This document shows, piece after piece, positions 28,311-37,365 of a DNA stretch of 49,468 nucleotides. The stretch spans positions 1 through 49,468 of the forward strand of contig CAIQIR010000120.1 in NCBI GenBank assembly GCA_903871875.1, written 5' to 3'. This DNA comes from an uncultured Schlesneria sp. GTDB taxonomy: Bacteria; Planctomycetota; Planctomycetia; Planctomycetales; Planctomycetaceae. Below the pieces are notes generated by a model. It saw only the letters and a program-made list of their open reading frames with translations. It was not told where the DNA came from and did no database searches. Position numbers and translations under genes: made by a program. The stretch's first letter is position 1. Every line of letters begins with the position of its first letter.

Positions 28311-28531
28311 CCAATGACCTTTGCGAACAAGACAATTACGACAATCCCTTAGGCGATAGGGTAAATCCCTGGCCGGTGCTCTGACAAGCAAGTCGAGGGA
28401 TTTCCAGCACCGCTTCGCGCCGAACGGATTCAGTGCCAGGACACCGACGAGACATTCTTCGCGGAAGCCGATTTTCGCGGCCCCACCTGTTGGCCATCAC
28501 GGCACGGGCATCGTCCATTCGTTCCGCACGG

Positions 28532-28768
28532 TCAGGGCGGATCGTATCCGCCGGGATAAAACGGGTGGCACCTCAAGATGCGTAACGTCCCCTTCCACGC
28601 CCCCACGATCGCGCCGTACTTATTCACCGCTTGAATGAAATAATTGCTGCACGACGGTTCGTAACGGCAATGTTTTCCCAGCCAGGGCCCGATCGCCAGT
28701 TGATAGAACCGCACACCGCCGATCAGGATCAGGCTGGGCAGCCTGGTCAGCGAACTGAGCCCGTTCAT
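28532..28768 (-). CDS. yidD: Membrane protein insertion efficiency factor YidD
   Basis: A 78-residue protein associated with the inner side of the membrane that assists YidC-dependent insertion. Typical YidD features are [26 protein letters not shown] (split here as GPWLG and [10 protein letters not shown]), [14 protein letters not shown] and the end GGYDPP. The three Cys of the family are kept. Its ATG (28766-28768) overlaps the rnpA stop as ATGA, so translation is coupled. This rnpA-yidD order is the standard bacterial one, but yidC and rpmH are not next to it here. Confidence 0.95.
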   Translation of the reverse strand: MNGLSSLTRLPSLILIGGVRFYQLAIGPWLGKHCRYEPSCSNYFIQAVNKYGAIVGAWKGTLRILRCHPFYPGGYDPP

Positions 28769-29145
28769 GACGACGTCTCGCTGGGATTCGCCGGACGATC
28801 CAACCGTCGCATTAAGCGACGAGTCACATTCACCAGCGATTCCTGATACGCGGCTAACGAGGCCTTGTCTTTCGCCAGTGGCACGGCGATTAAATCGAGA
28901 CCCGGCGGAATCTGCTGCTGCATCAGCCGAAATGCCTCGCGCAACAGCCGCTTCAAACGATTCCGCACAATGGCCCCGCCATGCTTCTTGGAAACGCTCA
29001 GGCCAATCCGAGTCACGGCCGTGTCGTTGCGCGCCGCGAAGATCAACAGCACCCCATCCGCCGCTTTGCACTTCAGTCCGTAAACCCGCTCGAATTCTGC
29101 CGGACGACGCAGATGTTGGGATTTAGTGAAGGTGAAACCGGTCAT
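28765..29145 (-). CDS. rnpA: Ribonuclease P protein component
   Basis: A 126-residue basic protein that binds RNase P RNA and helps mature tRNA 5' ends. The RNR signature is present: [20 protein letters not shown], followed by LLREAFR. The N-terminus ([18 protein letters not shown]) has the usual F..Rl....eF pattern. The start ATG overlaps the stop of the upstream membrane protein gene as ATGA (29142-29145), and the stop overlaps the start of yidD as ATGA. These genes are therefore probably one transcript with coupled translation. The frame is open to 29310 but the upstream codons are the shadow of the neighbour. Confidence 0.95.
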   Translation of the reverse strand: MTGFTFTKSQHLRRPAEFERVYGLKCKAADGVLLIFAARNDTAVTRIGLSVSKKHGGAIVRNRLKRLLREAFRLMQQQIPPGLDLIAVPLAKDKASLAAYQESLVNVTRRLMRRLDRPANPSETSS

Positions 29146-29714
29146 TCCGGTGCCTCCGTTTCTGGTGCACGATGCGGCGGCTGATGCTGATCGGACAGTT
29201 CCGATTCCCCCGCCAGCGGCTTGGGTGGCTTCAAGAACCAGAAATCGTTGCCAGCCGTTTTCTGCGGTGGTCCCAGATCGCGAGCCAGCCGCCGCAGATG
29301 CCGAGCCCACAGCATCGTCACGGCGATCGCACCGATACCGAAAATGGCGATCCCGCTCACCGCCGCAAACAAAATCGTCACCTTGACCAGCTTCTCGTTA
29401 TTCTCTTGTGCGCGCGGCGAGGGCACCGCATTGGCCGTCGGCTGCGGCGGATTCACCACTGCCGGTTCGACAACCGGTGTCTGATCGACTTCCGCAGCTT
29501 GATTGGCGGGAGCGACCGCCGACGGTGGCACGGTGGACTCGGTCTCTTGCGCGGCCAACGGGCCGGCCCCACAGATCCCCGACAGCAGCACGCAACCGAC
29601 CAGCAACCCGACCCGGCGTTCGCTCACGGCCTGCCACCGGAGCCAGGCCCCACTGACGACCGTTCGCGGCCACGGTGATCGATCTCGGTCGAATAACACG
29701 CTGACGCTCACCAC
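29142..29714 (-). CDS. Single-pass or signal-anchored membrane protein, unknown function
   Basis: A 190-residue protein starting with GTG (29712-29714). It has a hydrophobic signal segment (SERRVGLLVGCVLLSGI), a low-complexity Pro/Ala/Glu-rich region, a transmembrane helix (VKVTILFAAVSGIAIFGIGAIAVTM, about 115-138) and a cytosolic Arg/Pro-rich tail. GTG at 29625-29627, in front of SERR, could be the real start. It ends in an ATGA overlap with rnpA, and its start overlaps the end of the dnaJ-like gene by about 7 bases. The operon position suggests a role near membrane protein biogenesis, but I infer nothing more. Confidence 0.6.
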   Translation of the reverse strand: MVSVSVLFDRDRSPWPRTVVSGAWLRWQAVSERRVGLLVGCVLLSGICGAGPLAAQETESTVPPSAVAPANQAAEVDQTPVVEPAVVNPPQPTANAVPSPRAQENNEKLVKVTILFAAVSGIAIFGIGAIAVTMLWARHLRRLARDLGPPQKTAGNDFWFLKPPKPLAGESELSDQHQPPHRAPETEAPE

Positions 29715-30661
29715 AGACCCTCGCGGACCGGCGTTTCGTGCGCGGCCAGTTTCTGATACAGCTCCTTGGCCGGCTCGGAAAGGTGCTTCGGCAAGACGAT
29801 TTTGATCACCACGAATTGATCGCCCACCAGTTTGGTCTGCGGATCCAGCACGCCTTTGCCGCGCAGTCGCAGCTTCATTCCCGACGATGTTCCTGCCGGC
29901 ACCTTCATGACCACATGGCCTTCGCTGAGCGTCGGAACGTCGACCTTTGTCCCCAAAGCCGCCTCCGAAGGCGTGATCGGCACATCCACCAGAATGTTCG
30001 ATCCGTCCCGCCGAAAGTACGGATGCGGCTCGATCTCGATCCGCAGCAAAAGGTCTCCGTTGGGGCCGCCCCGCAACCCCGGATTCCCCTGTCCGGCCAG
30101 GCGAACGGTTTGACCTTCGCTCACTCCCGCCGGCACTTTCACGGTCAGTGTTTCCACCTGTCCGCCGCGATCGAGATGCACATCGACCGCGCCACCGGTG
30201 ACCGCCGTCGTAAACGGAACGCGCACGGTCGCTCGCGCATCCTCGCCACGAGCCACCCCGCGTTTGCCACGCCGAGTTCCCGCGGGACCGGCAGCGCCTC
30301 CCATCCCTCCGCCAAAAAAATCACCCAGATCGATGCCACCGTTGCCAAACAGCTCGCTGATATCGATCGGACCTTGCCCACCGCCGTGGAATCCCCCGAA
30401 CCCTCCGCCAGGCCCCGGCCCCGGTCCGCGTGGCCCCATCTTTTGAAAATCAGGACCAAATTGATCGTACTGCTGACGTTTTTCGGCGTCATTCAAAACG
30501 TCGTACGCTTCCTGAATCTGCTTGAATCGCTCGGCCGCTCCGGCATCGTTCGGCTTCGCATCGGGATGATTGACGCGCGCCAACTTGCGGTATGCCTTGC
30601 GAATTTCGTCCGCGGAAGCCCCTTTGGTAACACCCAGAGTTTTGTAGTAGTCGTCTGCCAT
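29708..30661 (-). CDS. DnaJ-like co-chaperone, CbpA (class B) type
   Basis: A 317-residue J-domain protein that stimulates DnaK ATPase. The J domain starts MADDYYKTLGVTKGASADEI and has the HPD tripeptide (NHPDAK). A Gly/Phe-rich linker follows (GPGPGPGGGFGGFHGGG), then the two C-terminal beta domains (RVPFTTAVTGG; VPITPSEAALGTKVDVPT). The four-repeat zinc finger of classical DnaJ is absent, so it belongs to the CbpA class. I start at ATG 30659-30661; the longer frame to 30724 adds an unlikely leader. It is first in the chain dnaJ-like, membrane protein, rnpA, yidD. Confidence 0.92.
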   Translation of the reverse strand: MADDYYKTLGVTKGASADEIRKAYRKLARVNHPDAKPNDAGAAERFKQIQEAYDVLNDAEKRQQYDQFGPDFQKMGPRGPGPGPGGGFGGFHGGGQGPIDISELFGNGGIDLGDFFGGGMGGAAGPAGTRRGKRGVARGEDARATVRVPFTTAVTGGAVDVHLDRGGQVETLTVKVPAGVSEGQTVRLAGQGNPGLRGGPNGDLLLRIEIEPHPYFRRDGSNILVDVPITPSEAALGTKVDVPTLSEGHVVMKVPAGTSSGMKLRLRGKGVLDPQTKLVGDQFVVIKIVLPKHLSEPAKELYQKLAAHETPVREGLW

Positions 30662-31168
30662 TGGTATTGGAAATCTCGTGCGAGAAGTTGTGAAAACAAT
30701 CCCGAATTCTAGGAATGCGCGCACTCAGGAACAAGGCGGCTGGCAAAGGGACTGGATTGCAGCAGAAATTCTGAACCGCATTTCCCGGCCGAGCAGAGAC
30801 GTTCTGAAAGAGCACTGCTTAACCGCCTTAGGGCCAGCGGTGCTCTTCGCGTCACGGTCGAGAGCCCTCGAAGGAGTGGCCAAGTTGCCCACAGTGCGGG
30901 CAGAGATGTGGGCGGAGACCTCTCCTTCCGAAGCCCGACTTGGCCCATTCCGGTCGCCCGCAACACGGATCGTGCCAGCGACCGATTTCTGGCCGAGAAC
31001 CTCAGCAGCGGCGACTCGCGAACAGAAAGAGCAATGTCGACAAATGCCAAGACCCAGCCTCACGGCTGGGTCAATCGCAGAACATCAAGGCTTGGCATCG
31101 CCCGGTCTGATGTTCTGGCTGCTTTCGCAGTCTTACAAGCCCCCGAAGGGGATCACCCAAATTATCGG
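30662..31168. other. Gene-poor stretch, possibly eroded sequence
   Basis: About 507 bases. Codon-like stretches appear in more than one frame without a full gene. A Cys pair (WPSCPQCGQRCG) near 30885-30920 on the plus strand recalls a zinc ribbon, and later phrases faintly resemble an IS1595-type transposase. The signal is too weak to call. It holds the palindrome at 30811-30846. Confidence 0.35.
30811..30846. repeat. Imperfect inverted repeat related to the array palindromes
   Basis: GAGCACTGCT and AGCGGTGCTC pair over ten bases with one G-U, around a 16-base loop, and are followed by TTCGCG. The arms and the trailing TTCGC match the palindrome core of the 127-bp repeats at 34.6-35.1 kb, suggesting a dispersed family. 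Confidence 0.45.
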
Positions 31169-31613
31169 TCACTGGGAGGCTTCAGTCAAGTGCTTCATGC
31201 ACAGCGCCTCAAGGATTGCCATTTCGATGGCTTTTAGGTCTTCAGCGGACACTCTGTAAGCAATGTAGCCCCGTTTTCCGTCCTTGACGCGGTCCAGACG
31301 GCTCATCGCAACTGCCGTCACCAGATCACACTTGGCCCATGTCTTCTTGCTGCGAAGTCGTTCGGGAAGTGATTGTTCGGAAAGAAGATGATGCCATGCT
31401 TTGCTTGAACCCCAATTCGTATGTTGTCGGGCTCACACGGCCACCGTTATGGCACCGGATTTTTCCGGAAACCTCCCTCGTCCCTGTCACATCGACGCAT
31501 GCACCGAATTCTCGCTTCGTCATGCCGAAATCGATCTCGACATACCTGCGACTCACCAAGCCGCGCGTTGCGAAATCGGCTGTGGTTAGCAATAAATAGT
31601 CATTGTTGGTCAA
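31169..31613 (-). pseudogene. Frameshifted small protein gene, unknown family
   Basis: Two overlapping minus-strand frames look like pieces of one protein. The 5' piece (31613 to about 31400) reads MTNNDYLLLTTADFATRGL and on through SPTTYELGFKQ. The 3' piece, in another frame, reads SKKTWAKCDLVTAVAMSRLD and on to a helix LKAIEMAILEALCMKHL, ending TGA 31169-31171. The frame would have to change near 31330-31420, at least once and possibly twice, since the third frame gives KHGIIFFPNNHFPNDF there. I do not recognise the family for certain; a PemK/MazF-like toxin is a guess. Sequencing error cannot be ruled out. Confidence 0.5.
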
Positions 31614-31722
31614 GGTTCCGACCCGCTGGGCACGATGCTGCCGTCAGACAACGCCGATCAAGGTTCCCAGGACGGGAAACAGTTTCGAATCCACCATCAC
31701 GTTCCGCGGGAAATCGTTGCAC

Positions 31723-33165
31723 TTGAGTAATCCAGCACCACACGAACCAGCGTCTGCGGGCGATTCCACTACTGACACAACACTGGTTCGCGGACTGGGA
31801 CTGTTTCAATCCATCGCACTCAACATCGCGAATATGGTCGGCATCGGGCCGTTCATCACGATCCCGCTGTTCATCGCGGCCATGAATGGACCCCAGGCCC
31901 TGATCGCCTGGGTGATCGCCGCGATCCTGGTGATCTGCGACGGACTGGTCTGGAGCGAACTGGGAGCGGCACTGCCCGGCAGCGGCGGCACCTACCACTT
32001 TCTGCGAGAAATCTTCGGCAAGCAGAATTCACGCTGGGCTCGCATGCTGCCGTTTCTGTATGTCTGGCAGTTCCTGGTCAGCGGTACCATGGAAATCGCC
32101 TCGGGCTATTCCGGCGCTGTTCCCTATCTGAAATATATCTGGCCGCAATTGTCTGAAATGTTGGCACAATGCCAGATTCCCGGCGGGACCAGCTCTCTGG
32201 CCGCCGCCTGTGCTCTGCTGGTCACCTGGCTCTTGTCGCGACGGATTGAAGTGGTCGGCTGGTTGGGAATTGTGCTGTGCACCGGCACGCTGATCACCGT
32301 CGCCACCGTCATCATTTCGGGACAATCGGCCGTCTTCTATGGATTGACCCACGCCGACAGCAACCTGCTGACCTTCCCGCCCGATGCCTTCAAGATCGAT
32401 GGCAAATGGATTCATGGCCTGGGCGCTGCCATGCTGATCGCCATCTACGACTACCTGGGCTATTACAACATCTGCAATCTGGGCGAAGAGGTCCGCGACC
32501 CCGGACGCACGATCCCGCGCGCCGTCATCATCTCGGTCGTGCTGGTCGCGATGCTGTATCTGTCGATGAATTTGTCGATCATCGCCGTCGTGCCGTGGCA
32601 AGAAGCGATGAAATCCGATCAGATCGCCGCTCTGTTCATGGAAACGCTGTACGGCCGCAACGTCGCCGTGATCTTTACCGGATTGATCCTGTGGACGGTC
32701 GTCGCCTGCGTGTTCTCCATCACCCTGGGCTATTCACGCATTCCTTTCGCCGCGGCGAAAAACGGAGATTTCCTGGCGAGTTTCGCCCGCGTGCATCCCA
32801 CCAAGCACTACCCGACCGTCTCGCTGTGGACCGTGGGACTTCTGACCGCCGTGTTCTGCTATCTGCCGCTGGCCACCGTGATTGAAACGGCCGTCACCGT
32901 GCGAATTCTGGTGCAGTTCGTCGCTCAGATTCTGGGGCTGCATGTCATGCGAACGACACGGCCGGATATCGTCATGCCGTTTCGGATGTGGTTGTACCCC
33001 ATCCCCAGTTTGATCGCCCTGTTCGGCTGGTTGTTCGTGCTGGGCAATCGGATGGAGTACTTTGTGTCCGTGGGCATGGTGATCGCCAGCGGAATGATCA
33101 TCTACGTCCTGTTCGTCGAGAAACCAGCGGCTCCCGTGCGGCCCGCGGAACCCGGCACGACGTGA
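31723..33165 (+). CDS. APC-superfamily amino acid permease
   Basis: A 480-residue transporter with about 12 hydrophobic helices. The first helix reads GLGLFQSIALNIANMVGIGP, the classical APC glycine-rich substrate-binding start, and the next is a Pro/Gly helix (IAWVIAAILVICDGLVWSEL). LGAALPGSGGTYHFLREIFG is also typical. The substrate is probably an amino acid or polyamine, but cannot be told. The start is uncertain: TTG 31723-31725 is used, with 26 residues before the first helix; the frame is open from 31603. No transport partner or regulator is next to it. Confidence 0.85.
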   Translation: MSNPAPHEPASAGDSTTDTTLVRGLGLFQSIALNIANMVGIGPFITIPLFIAAMNGPQALIAWVIAAILVICDGLVWSELGAALPGSGGTYHFLREIFGKQNSRWARMLPFLYVWQFLVSGTMEIASGYSGAVPYLKYIWPQLSEMLAQCQIPGGTSSLAAACALLVTWLLSRRIEVVGWLGIVLCTGTLITVATVIISGQSAVFYGLTHADSNLLTFPPDAFKIDGKWIHGLGAAMLIAIYDYLGYYNICNLGEEVRDPGRTIPRAVIISVVLVAMLYLSMNLSIIAVVPWQEAMKSDQIAALFMETLYGRNVAVIFTGLILWTVVACVFSITLGYSRIPFAAAKNGDFLASFARVHPTKHYPTVSLWTVGLLTAVFCYLPLATVIETAVTVRILVQFVAQILGLHVMRTTRPDIVMPFRMWLYPIPSLIALFGWLFVLGNRMEYFVSVGMVIASGMIIYVLFVEKPAAPVRPAEPGTT

Positions 33166-33178
33166 ACGATCGCTGATC

Positions 33179-33195
33179 GCGAAGCGGCACTTCGC
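33179..33195. terminator. Weak hairpin between convergent genes
   Basis: GCGAAG and CTTCGC pair around a 5-base loop between the APC permease and the convergent GT87-like gene. Without a T-run this is only a candidate. Confidence 0.25.
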
Positions 33196-33237
33196 TCGGC
33201 CGAATCGCACTCGGCAGAGCTTCACCCGTGCGGAACC

Positions 33238-34365
33238 TCACGAAGCGGATCCCGCGACGACTCCGCCTGCCACGGGCCGCGGTGCGGCATCTCCACTCCC
33301 TGCCGACAGTGGCACAATGTTGTCATGCGGCGAGGATTCCCGTGACACATCAATCGGCAAGCGGGTTTCGAGCAACGCCAGCGGCAGCAGCGGCACCGCC
33401 CAGATCATGTACTGGAAATACAAGACCGAATTGAAGTCCAGAATGATGGCCATCATCATCAAGGCGGTCGAGAACTTGCCCACGCTACGAGTGCACGACA
33501 CACCGTACAGCAATGTCAGCAACCCCAGCATCGGCACCCGAGCCAGAATCCCCGTCAGGCCCACCGCGGCATCGATCGACTTACTGCTGAAATCGCCACA
33601 CGCCAGCCGGGTTCCCGAGAACAGAATCGACTTGATGTACCCCAGCGGATCGGTCACCAGGAACGGAAACGAAACCAGGAACGGGATCATCAGAACCAGC
33701 CCCAGACACTGCAGCGAGCGACGCACGGCAGTTGACCGCGTCCCCTCGCGGAATTCCCAGATCACATAGATCGGAATCGCAAACAGGGCCATCTGCTTGA
33801 CGGCCAGCGAGCAACCGAACAGCAGGTGCGAAACAGACCGCGTCCTGGCATTCGACAACAGCAACAGCGAACTGGTCCAGAGCAACAAGGCCAAGGTATC
33901 CAGATGAGCGATATTCACGACGGCCAGGGTCCAGCGGTTGTAAAACCAGAAGCAGGCGGCCAGGCAACCGAACAGGATGTTGCCACGTCGCCAGCCGACT
34001 CCCAACAACAACACGGCCATCAGAAAGTGACTGAGCTCACAAATCGGTCGCCAGACCACCAGCATCGATTCGTATTCCGTCACGCCCAGGCGATACAGAA
34101 ACGCCGTGAACACGTAGAAGGACGGCGTGTAGGTGGCATAGTTGCCGGTGTTATTCCGCATATCCCCCTCGTGAATGCGGCTGTAAGGGTTTTCGCCGTT
34201 GGCCAGCCGTACTCCGTCGGTCCAGGCAAAGTAGACGTCCGCCCGCCCCGGCGTGGTGGTCGCCACGCGATAATGAAACAGGACCGACGATGCGGCCAGA
34301 ATCAACACCAGCACCATGGCGACAATTCCCGAGAATCGTTCCAGGTTGAAAATGGTTTTTCGCAT
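33238..34365 (-). CDS. Polytopic membrane protein, GT87/DUF2029-like (GT-C glycosyltransferase type)
   Basis: A 375-residue integral membrane protein with about nine hydrophobic helices, starting MRKTIFNLERFSGIVAMVL. After the first helix comes a short periplasmic loop with an Asp/Glu-containing segment (RADVYFAWTDGVRLANGENPY). The pattern of TM helix, then D..yy..g...l..G.npY, is what I associate with DUF2029/GT87 polyprenyl-phosphate-dependent mannosyltransferases. The match is by pattern only. A low-complexity tail (PLSAGSGDAAPRPVAGG) ends it. ATG 34363-34365 is a natural start. It may glycosylate an envelope or lipid component; the acceptor is unknown. Confidence 0.7.
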   Translation of the reverse strand: MRKTIFNLERFSGIVAMVLVLILAASSVLFHYRVATTTPGRADVYFAWTDGVRLANGENPYSRIHEGDMRNNTGNYATYTPSFYVFTAFLYRLGVTEYESMLVVWRPICELSHFLMAVLLLGVGWRRGNILFGCLAACFWFYNRWTLAVVNIAHLDTLALLLWTSSLLLLSNARTRSVSHLLFGCSLAVKQMALFAIPIYVIWEFREGTRSTAVRRSLQCLGLVLMIPFLVSFPFLVTDPLGYIKSILFSGTRLACGDFSSKSIDAAVGLTGILARVPMLGLLTLLYGVSCTRSVGKFSTALMMMAIILDFNSVLYFQYMIWAVPLLPLALLETRLPIDVSRESSPHDNIVPLSAGSGDAAPRPVAGGVVAGSAS

Positions 34366-35316
34366 GAGAAGTTCCGCTGAATGTGCTCCAAACGTCAGAA
34401 GAATTCTTCACCAGTGAAGCACGAGCCCCCTGACCCGATTTGATCTGACGCCTCTTGCTTCGCGAAATTAATTAGGTGTCCAAGCCGTTTGTTGATGGAT
34501 CTCTTTTTCGACCTCGCATTTTCCGGTTTTCGGTGGTCAGGTAAGGATTGTGCGGCCTGTGCGTTTCCAGTGATTCCCACCACAACGGGTGAAACGAAAT
34601 GTGCCCCAAAGACCACAACATGCCACCACCCCAAATTGGAAACCGTGACCCAACAAGAACAATCTTTTTCCGCTCCGAGTGCCACTGCTTCTCGAAGCAG
34701 TGCTCTTCGCATCCCAATTCCAGCCCTCAATACCCAGACAAACAACATGCCACGCCCCCAAAATGGAAACCGTAACCCAACAAGAGCAATCTTTTTCCGC
34801 TCCGAGTGCCACTGCTTCTCGAAGCAGTGCTCTTCGCATCCCAAACCCAGCTCTCAACACCCAGACAAACAAAATACCACGACCCCAAATTGGAAACCGT
34901 GACCCAACAAGATCAATCTCTTTCCGCCCCGAGTGCCACTGCTTCTCGAAGCAGTGCTCTTCGCATCCCAAACCCAGCCCTCAATACCCAGACAAACAAC
35001 ATGCCACGACCCCAAATTGGAAACCGTAACCCAACAAGATCAATCTCTTTCCGCCCCGAGAGCACTGCTTCTCGAAGCAGTGCTCTTCGCGCCCAAACCC
35101 AGCCCTCAATACACTGACAAAACCACACGACGTCGCCGAAGACGGCGATGCGATGCCACGTCTTCCCTGGTCGGGTCACTCGAAATCTTCTTCCCGGTGC
35201 TGGGAAAAACGGTGTTCGATGTGGTGCGATTGCCGGGACGGATTGCTATCCTGATTCCCGTGGAGAGCGAATCAATTTGGCCAGCACGCTTCTCGCGATG
35301 GGCAGGGCGATCGCTG
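34366..35316. other. Long gene-free stretch dominated by tandem repeats
   Basis: About 950 bases between the GT87-like gene and the first Cys-rich gene. The central half is the 127-bp array (separate entry). Open frames run through it in several phases because 127 is not a multiple of three; none is a convincing gene. 35122-35259 holds nothing recognised. Confidence 0.6.
34616..35121. repeat. Tandem array, four copies of a 127-bp unit with internal palindrome
   Basis: Taking CCAAATTGG as the unit start, copies begin at 34631, 34758 (with CCAAAATGG), 34885 and 35012, exactly 127 bases apart; the fourth is cut short. Each unit carries CACTGCTTC-TC-GAAGCAGTG (34683, 34810, 34937, 35063), a 9-base inverted repeat with a 2-base centre. 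In the fourth copy the arms extend to 12 bases (GAGCACTGCTTC), covering 35060-35085. Copies differ by scattered substitutions and one small deletion. It is more like a recombination or protein-binding element than a gene, and the dispersed copy near 30.8 kb suggests a mobile or REP-like family. Confidence 0.9.
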
Positions 35317-35922
35317 ATGCATTGGTTTCGGTGGGTAGTTTGTCTGCATCCCTCACGACAGCAAATCATGGCAATGATGCTGCTCGTGGTCACCCTCGCT
35401 GCGCTGCTGCCGATCCCCCTCCTCTCTTCAACTCGTCCTGCCGGTAAGGATCGTTCGCGTCCCTTTCCCTGTCAGGATCGACCGTGCGGCTGCCGATCGG
35501 CCGAGCAATGCCAACAGAAGTGTTGCTGCTTTACCGCCGAACAAAAGCGGGCCTGGGCCAAACGAAACGGCGTCGAGGCTTGCGAAGTGGTGGCCGCCAA
35601 AACGAAGTGTAAGTCCGGTGCGACAGCGACCAAAAAAGCCTGCTGTGCGACCAATCACGCGGCCAAAACAACAAGGGGCCAGCGGACCAAGTCCACGACC
35701 GCTGCAGTACCACGCCATAAGGTCGTGATCGGCGTCATCGCCCAGGAATGTCAGGGACTGGCACAAACCCTGTTCGGTCAGGCGATCTTTCTGATCCCGC
35801 CGTCCCTCTCACTGAAGCCATTCGTCGAGCCGACCGGTGAGCGGTTCGTGCTGCTCGGATCGCAGTTCGTACAGCGGTTCAGTGAACCACCTGTGCCACC
35901 GCCGCGTCTGGTCGCGGCCTGA
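35317..35922 (+). CDS. Membrane-anchored Cys-rich protein, first paralog
   Basis: A 201-residue protein, unnamed as far as I know. A transmembrane or signal segment (AMMLLVVTLAALLPIPLLSS, about 19-38) is followed by a Cys-rich part with spacing C-x4-C-x-C-x5-C-x3-CCC-x17-C-x8-C (C52 to C98) and a further CC at 109-110. It ends in a Pro-rich stretch (PPVPPPRL). The spacing is identical to the paralog at 38.3 kb, which points to structural or metal-binding cysteines. ATG 35317 is used, but similarity to the paralog's ES-WP residues suggests translation may begin further upstream, for example at GTG 35260. A DUF1559 gene follows on the same strand. Metal binding is inference. Confidence 0.7.
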   Translation: MHWFRWVVCLHPSRQQIMAMMLLVVTLAALLPIPLLSSTRPAGKDRSRPFPCQDRPCGCRSAEQCQQKCCCFTAEQKRAWAKRNGVEACEVVAAKTKCKSGATATKKACCATNHAAKTTRGQRTKSTTAAVPRHKVVIGVIAQECQGLAQTLFGQAIFLIPPSLSLKPFVEPTGERFVLLGSQFVQRFSEPPVPPPRLVAA

Positions 35923-36288
35923 ATCGGTGCCTCGGCGACTTCCTGCAGGGAATCTGCAGAAGACAGTCCGCCCTTGTCCTGCCCCTTGTTGCCCGACGGC
36001 GACAAGGTCACCAGAGACACGGGGGCTGGCCGCTGGCTGATTCACTGGCCGCAGTCCGTGATCTTCCTCCGCACCTGTGATGGCGGAACCTGGGAAGATT
36101 TCGGCTGCGCGGTCCCTGGGGTTTGTGCGGTCTGACATCGCACGCTCACGGTCGGCCATCGGTTTGCTCTCCACAAGTGTGAATCAAAGCTTGTTGTGAG
36201 CGTGCCATACCGGACCGCCAAGCCCCGCGCGGGCTGACTCGAAACAATCCACTGAAGAAACACTGCTTAAGTCGATCGGAGACCTTGA
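35923..36288. other. Intergenic region before the first DUF1559 gene
   Basis: About 366 bases with sequence related to the matching gap after the second Cys-rich gene (for example TTCCTGCAGGGAATC versus TTCTCGCAGGGATCA), so the duplication includes non-coding DNA. A ribosome site GGAG precedes the DUF1559 ATG. No gene or terminator recognised. Confidence 0.5.
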
Positions 36289-37239
36289 ATGACTCGTTTA
36301 TTTTCCACTCGCCGTCCGCGCGGGTTTACCTTAATTGAACTGCTGGTGGTGATCGCGATCACCGCCGTGCTGATCGCGCTGTTACTGCCGGCCGTCCAGC
36401 AGGCCCGCGAAGCGGCTCGCCGCACCCAATGCAAAAACAATCTGAAACAAATCGGCCTGGCACTGTACAACTATTCGGAACGCACGAACGTGTTCCCCCC
36501 GGCCTATCTCTCGAACATCGACTCCGTCTCGGGACTCGACACCGGCCCCGGCTGGGGCTGGGCCTCGTTCCTGCTGGCCGACATGGATCAGGGCAATCTG
36601 CTGACGAAGATCAACTTCAACCTGCCGATCACCGATCCGGCCAATGCCGCCCTGGCCAAGACCTATCTGCCGATCTACGGCTGCCCCTCGGCCCCGGACG
36701 CCCAGCAATTTACGATTCCCACCACCGACGCCTACGACTCGGACGGAAACTCCCTCGGGTCGACACCGGCGTTTCTGCCGTTCGTCGTCGCTCATGCAAC
36801 CTACATCGGTGTGAATGGAAACGGCGGGGTGACCGGCAACCAGGCGGTCAACGACGGCGCCTTTCAGGAAAACAAAAGCTTTCGGCACGCGGAAATCACC
36901 GACGGACTGAGCAATACCTTCTTCATCACCGAACGCAGTTCAAAAATGTCGAACACGACCTGGGTGGGAGCCATCACGAATGCCGGTGTGATCGACAACA
37001 AGACCAACGACCCGGCCGACACGGAAGGCGCCGCCGCCTTTGTCCTGGGTCACTGCGGCGCGCACGCCCCCAACAATCCGCTGGTGTTCGATGCCGATGC
37101 CACATCGAGTGGCCACCTGGGCGGCGTCAACTTTCTGTTCGGGGACGGCAGCGTCCACTTCATCAGCAGCCTGATCTCACTTCCCGTCTACGACGCGCTG
37201 GCCACTCGAGCCACAGGTGACATCGTCGGAGAATATTAA
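36289..37239 (+). CDS. DUF1559 protein with type IV pilin-like N-terminus, first paralog
   Basis: A 316-residue protein characteristic of planctomycetes. The N-terminus [20 protein letters not shown] is a class III/prepilin-like signal: cleavage is expected after Gly, followed by F-T-L-I-E and a hydrophobic helix. The body has the DUF1559 marks [28 protein letters not shown] and [11 protein letters not shown] near the C-terminus. These proteins are thought to be exported and may assemble in pseudopili or stay membrane-anchored; their exact job is not established. A GGAGACC ribosome site precedes ATG 36289. It is the second gene of the Cys-rich/DUF1559 unit. Confidence 0.93.
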   Translation: MTRLFSTRRPRGFTLIELLVVIAITAVLIALLLPAVQQAREAARRTQCKNNLKQIGLALYNYSERTNVFPPAYLSNIDSVSGLDTGPGWGWASFLLADMDQGNLLTKINFNLPITDPANAALAKTYLPIYGCPSAPDAQQFTIPTTDAYDSDGNSLGSTPAFLPFVVAHATYIGVNGNGGVTGNQAVNDGAFQENKSFRHAEITDGLSNTFFITERSSKMSNTTWVGAITNAGVIDNKTNDPADTEGAAAFVLGHCGAHAPNNPLVFDADATSSGHLGGVNFLFGDGSVHFISSLISLPVYDALATRATGDIVGEY

Positions 37240-37365
37240 TTCACAACTCGACAGATCTGCGCAAGAATTGTCAGCGGCCCGATCGGACAGTACCGGCGCC
37301 CTGGATTACTGCACGCCCACCGATTCCTGCAGGGAATCCGATTGGAAACATCCAGGAGAGACCGT

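Noticed and set aside
30870-31168. IS1595-type transposase remnant (zinc-ribbon-like CPQCG and later phrases)
   Set aside because: The similarity is faint, in different frames, and the end overlaps a more convincing minus-strand protein.
34395-35179. Several long minus- and plus-strand frames across the repeat array
   Set aside because: They arise because a 127-base unit shifts frame each copy; they repeat the same low-quality residues and have no domain.
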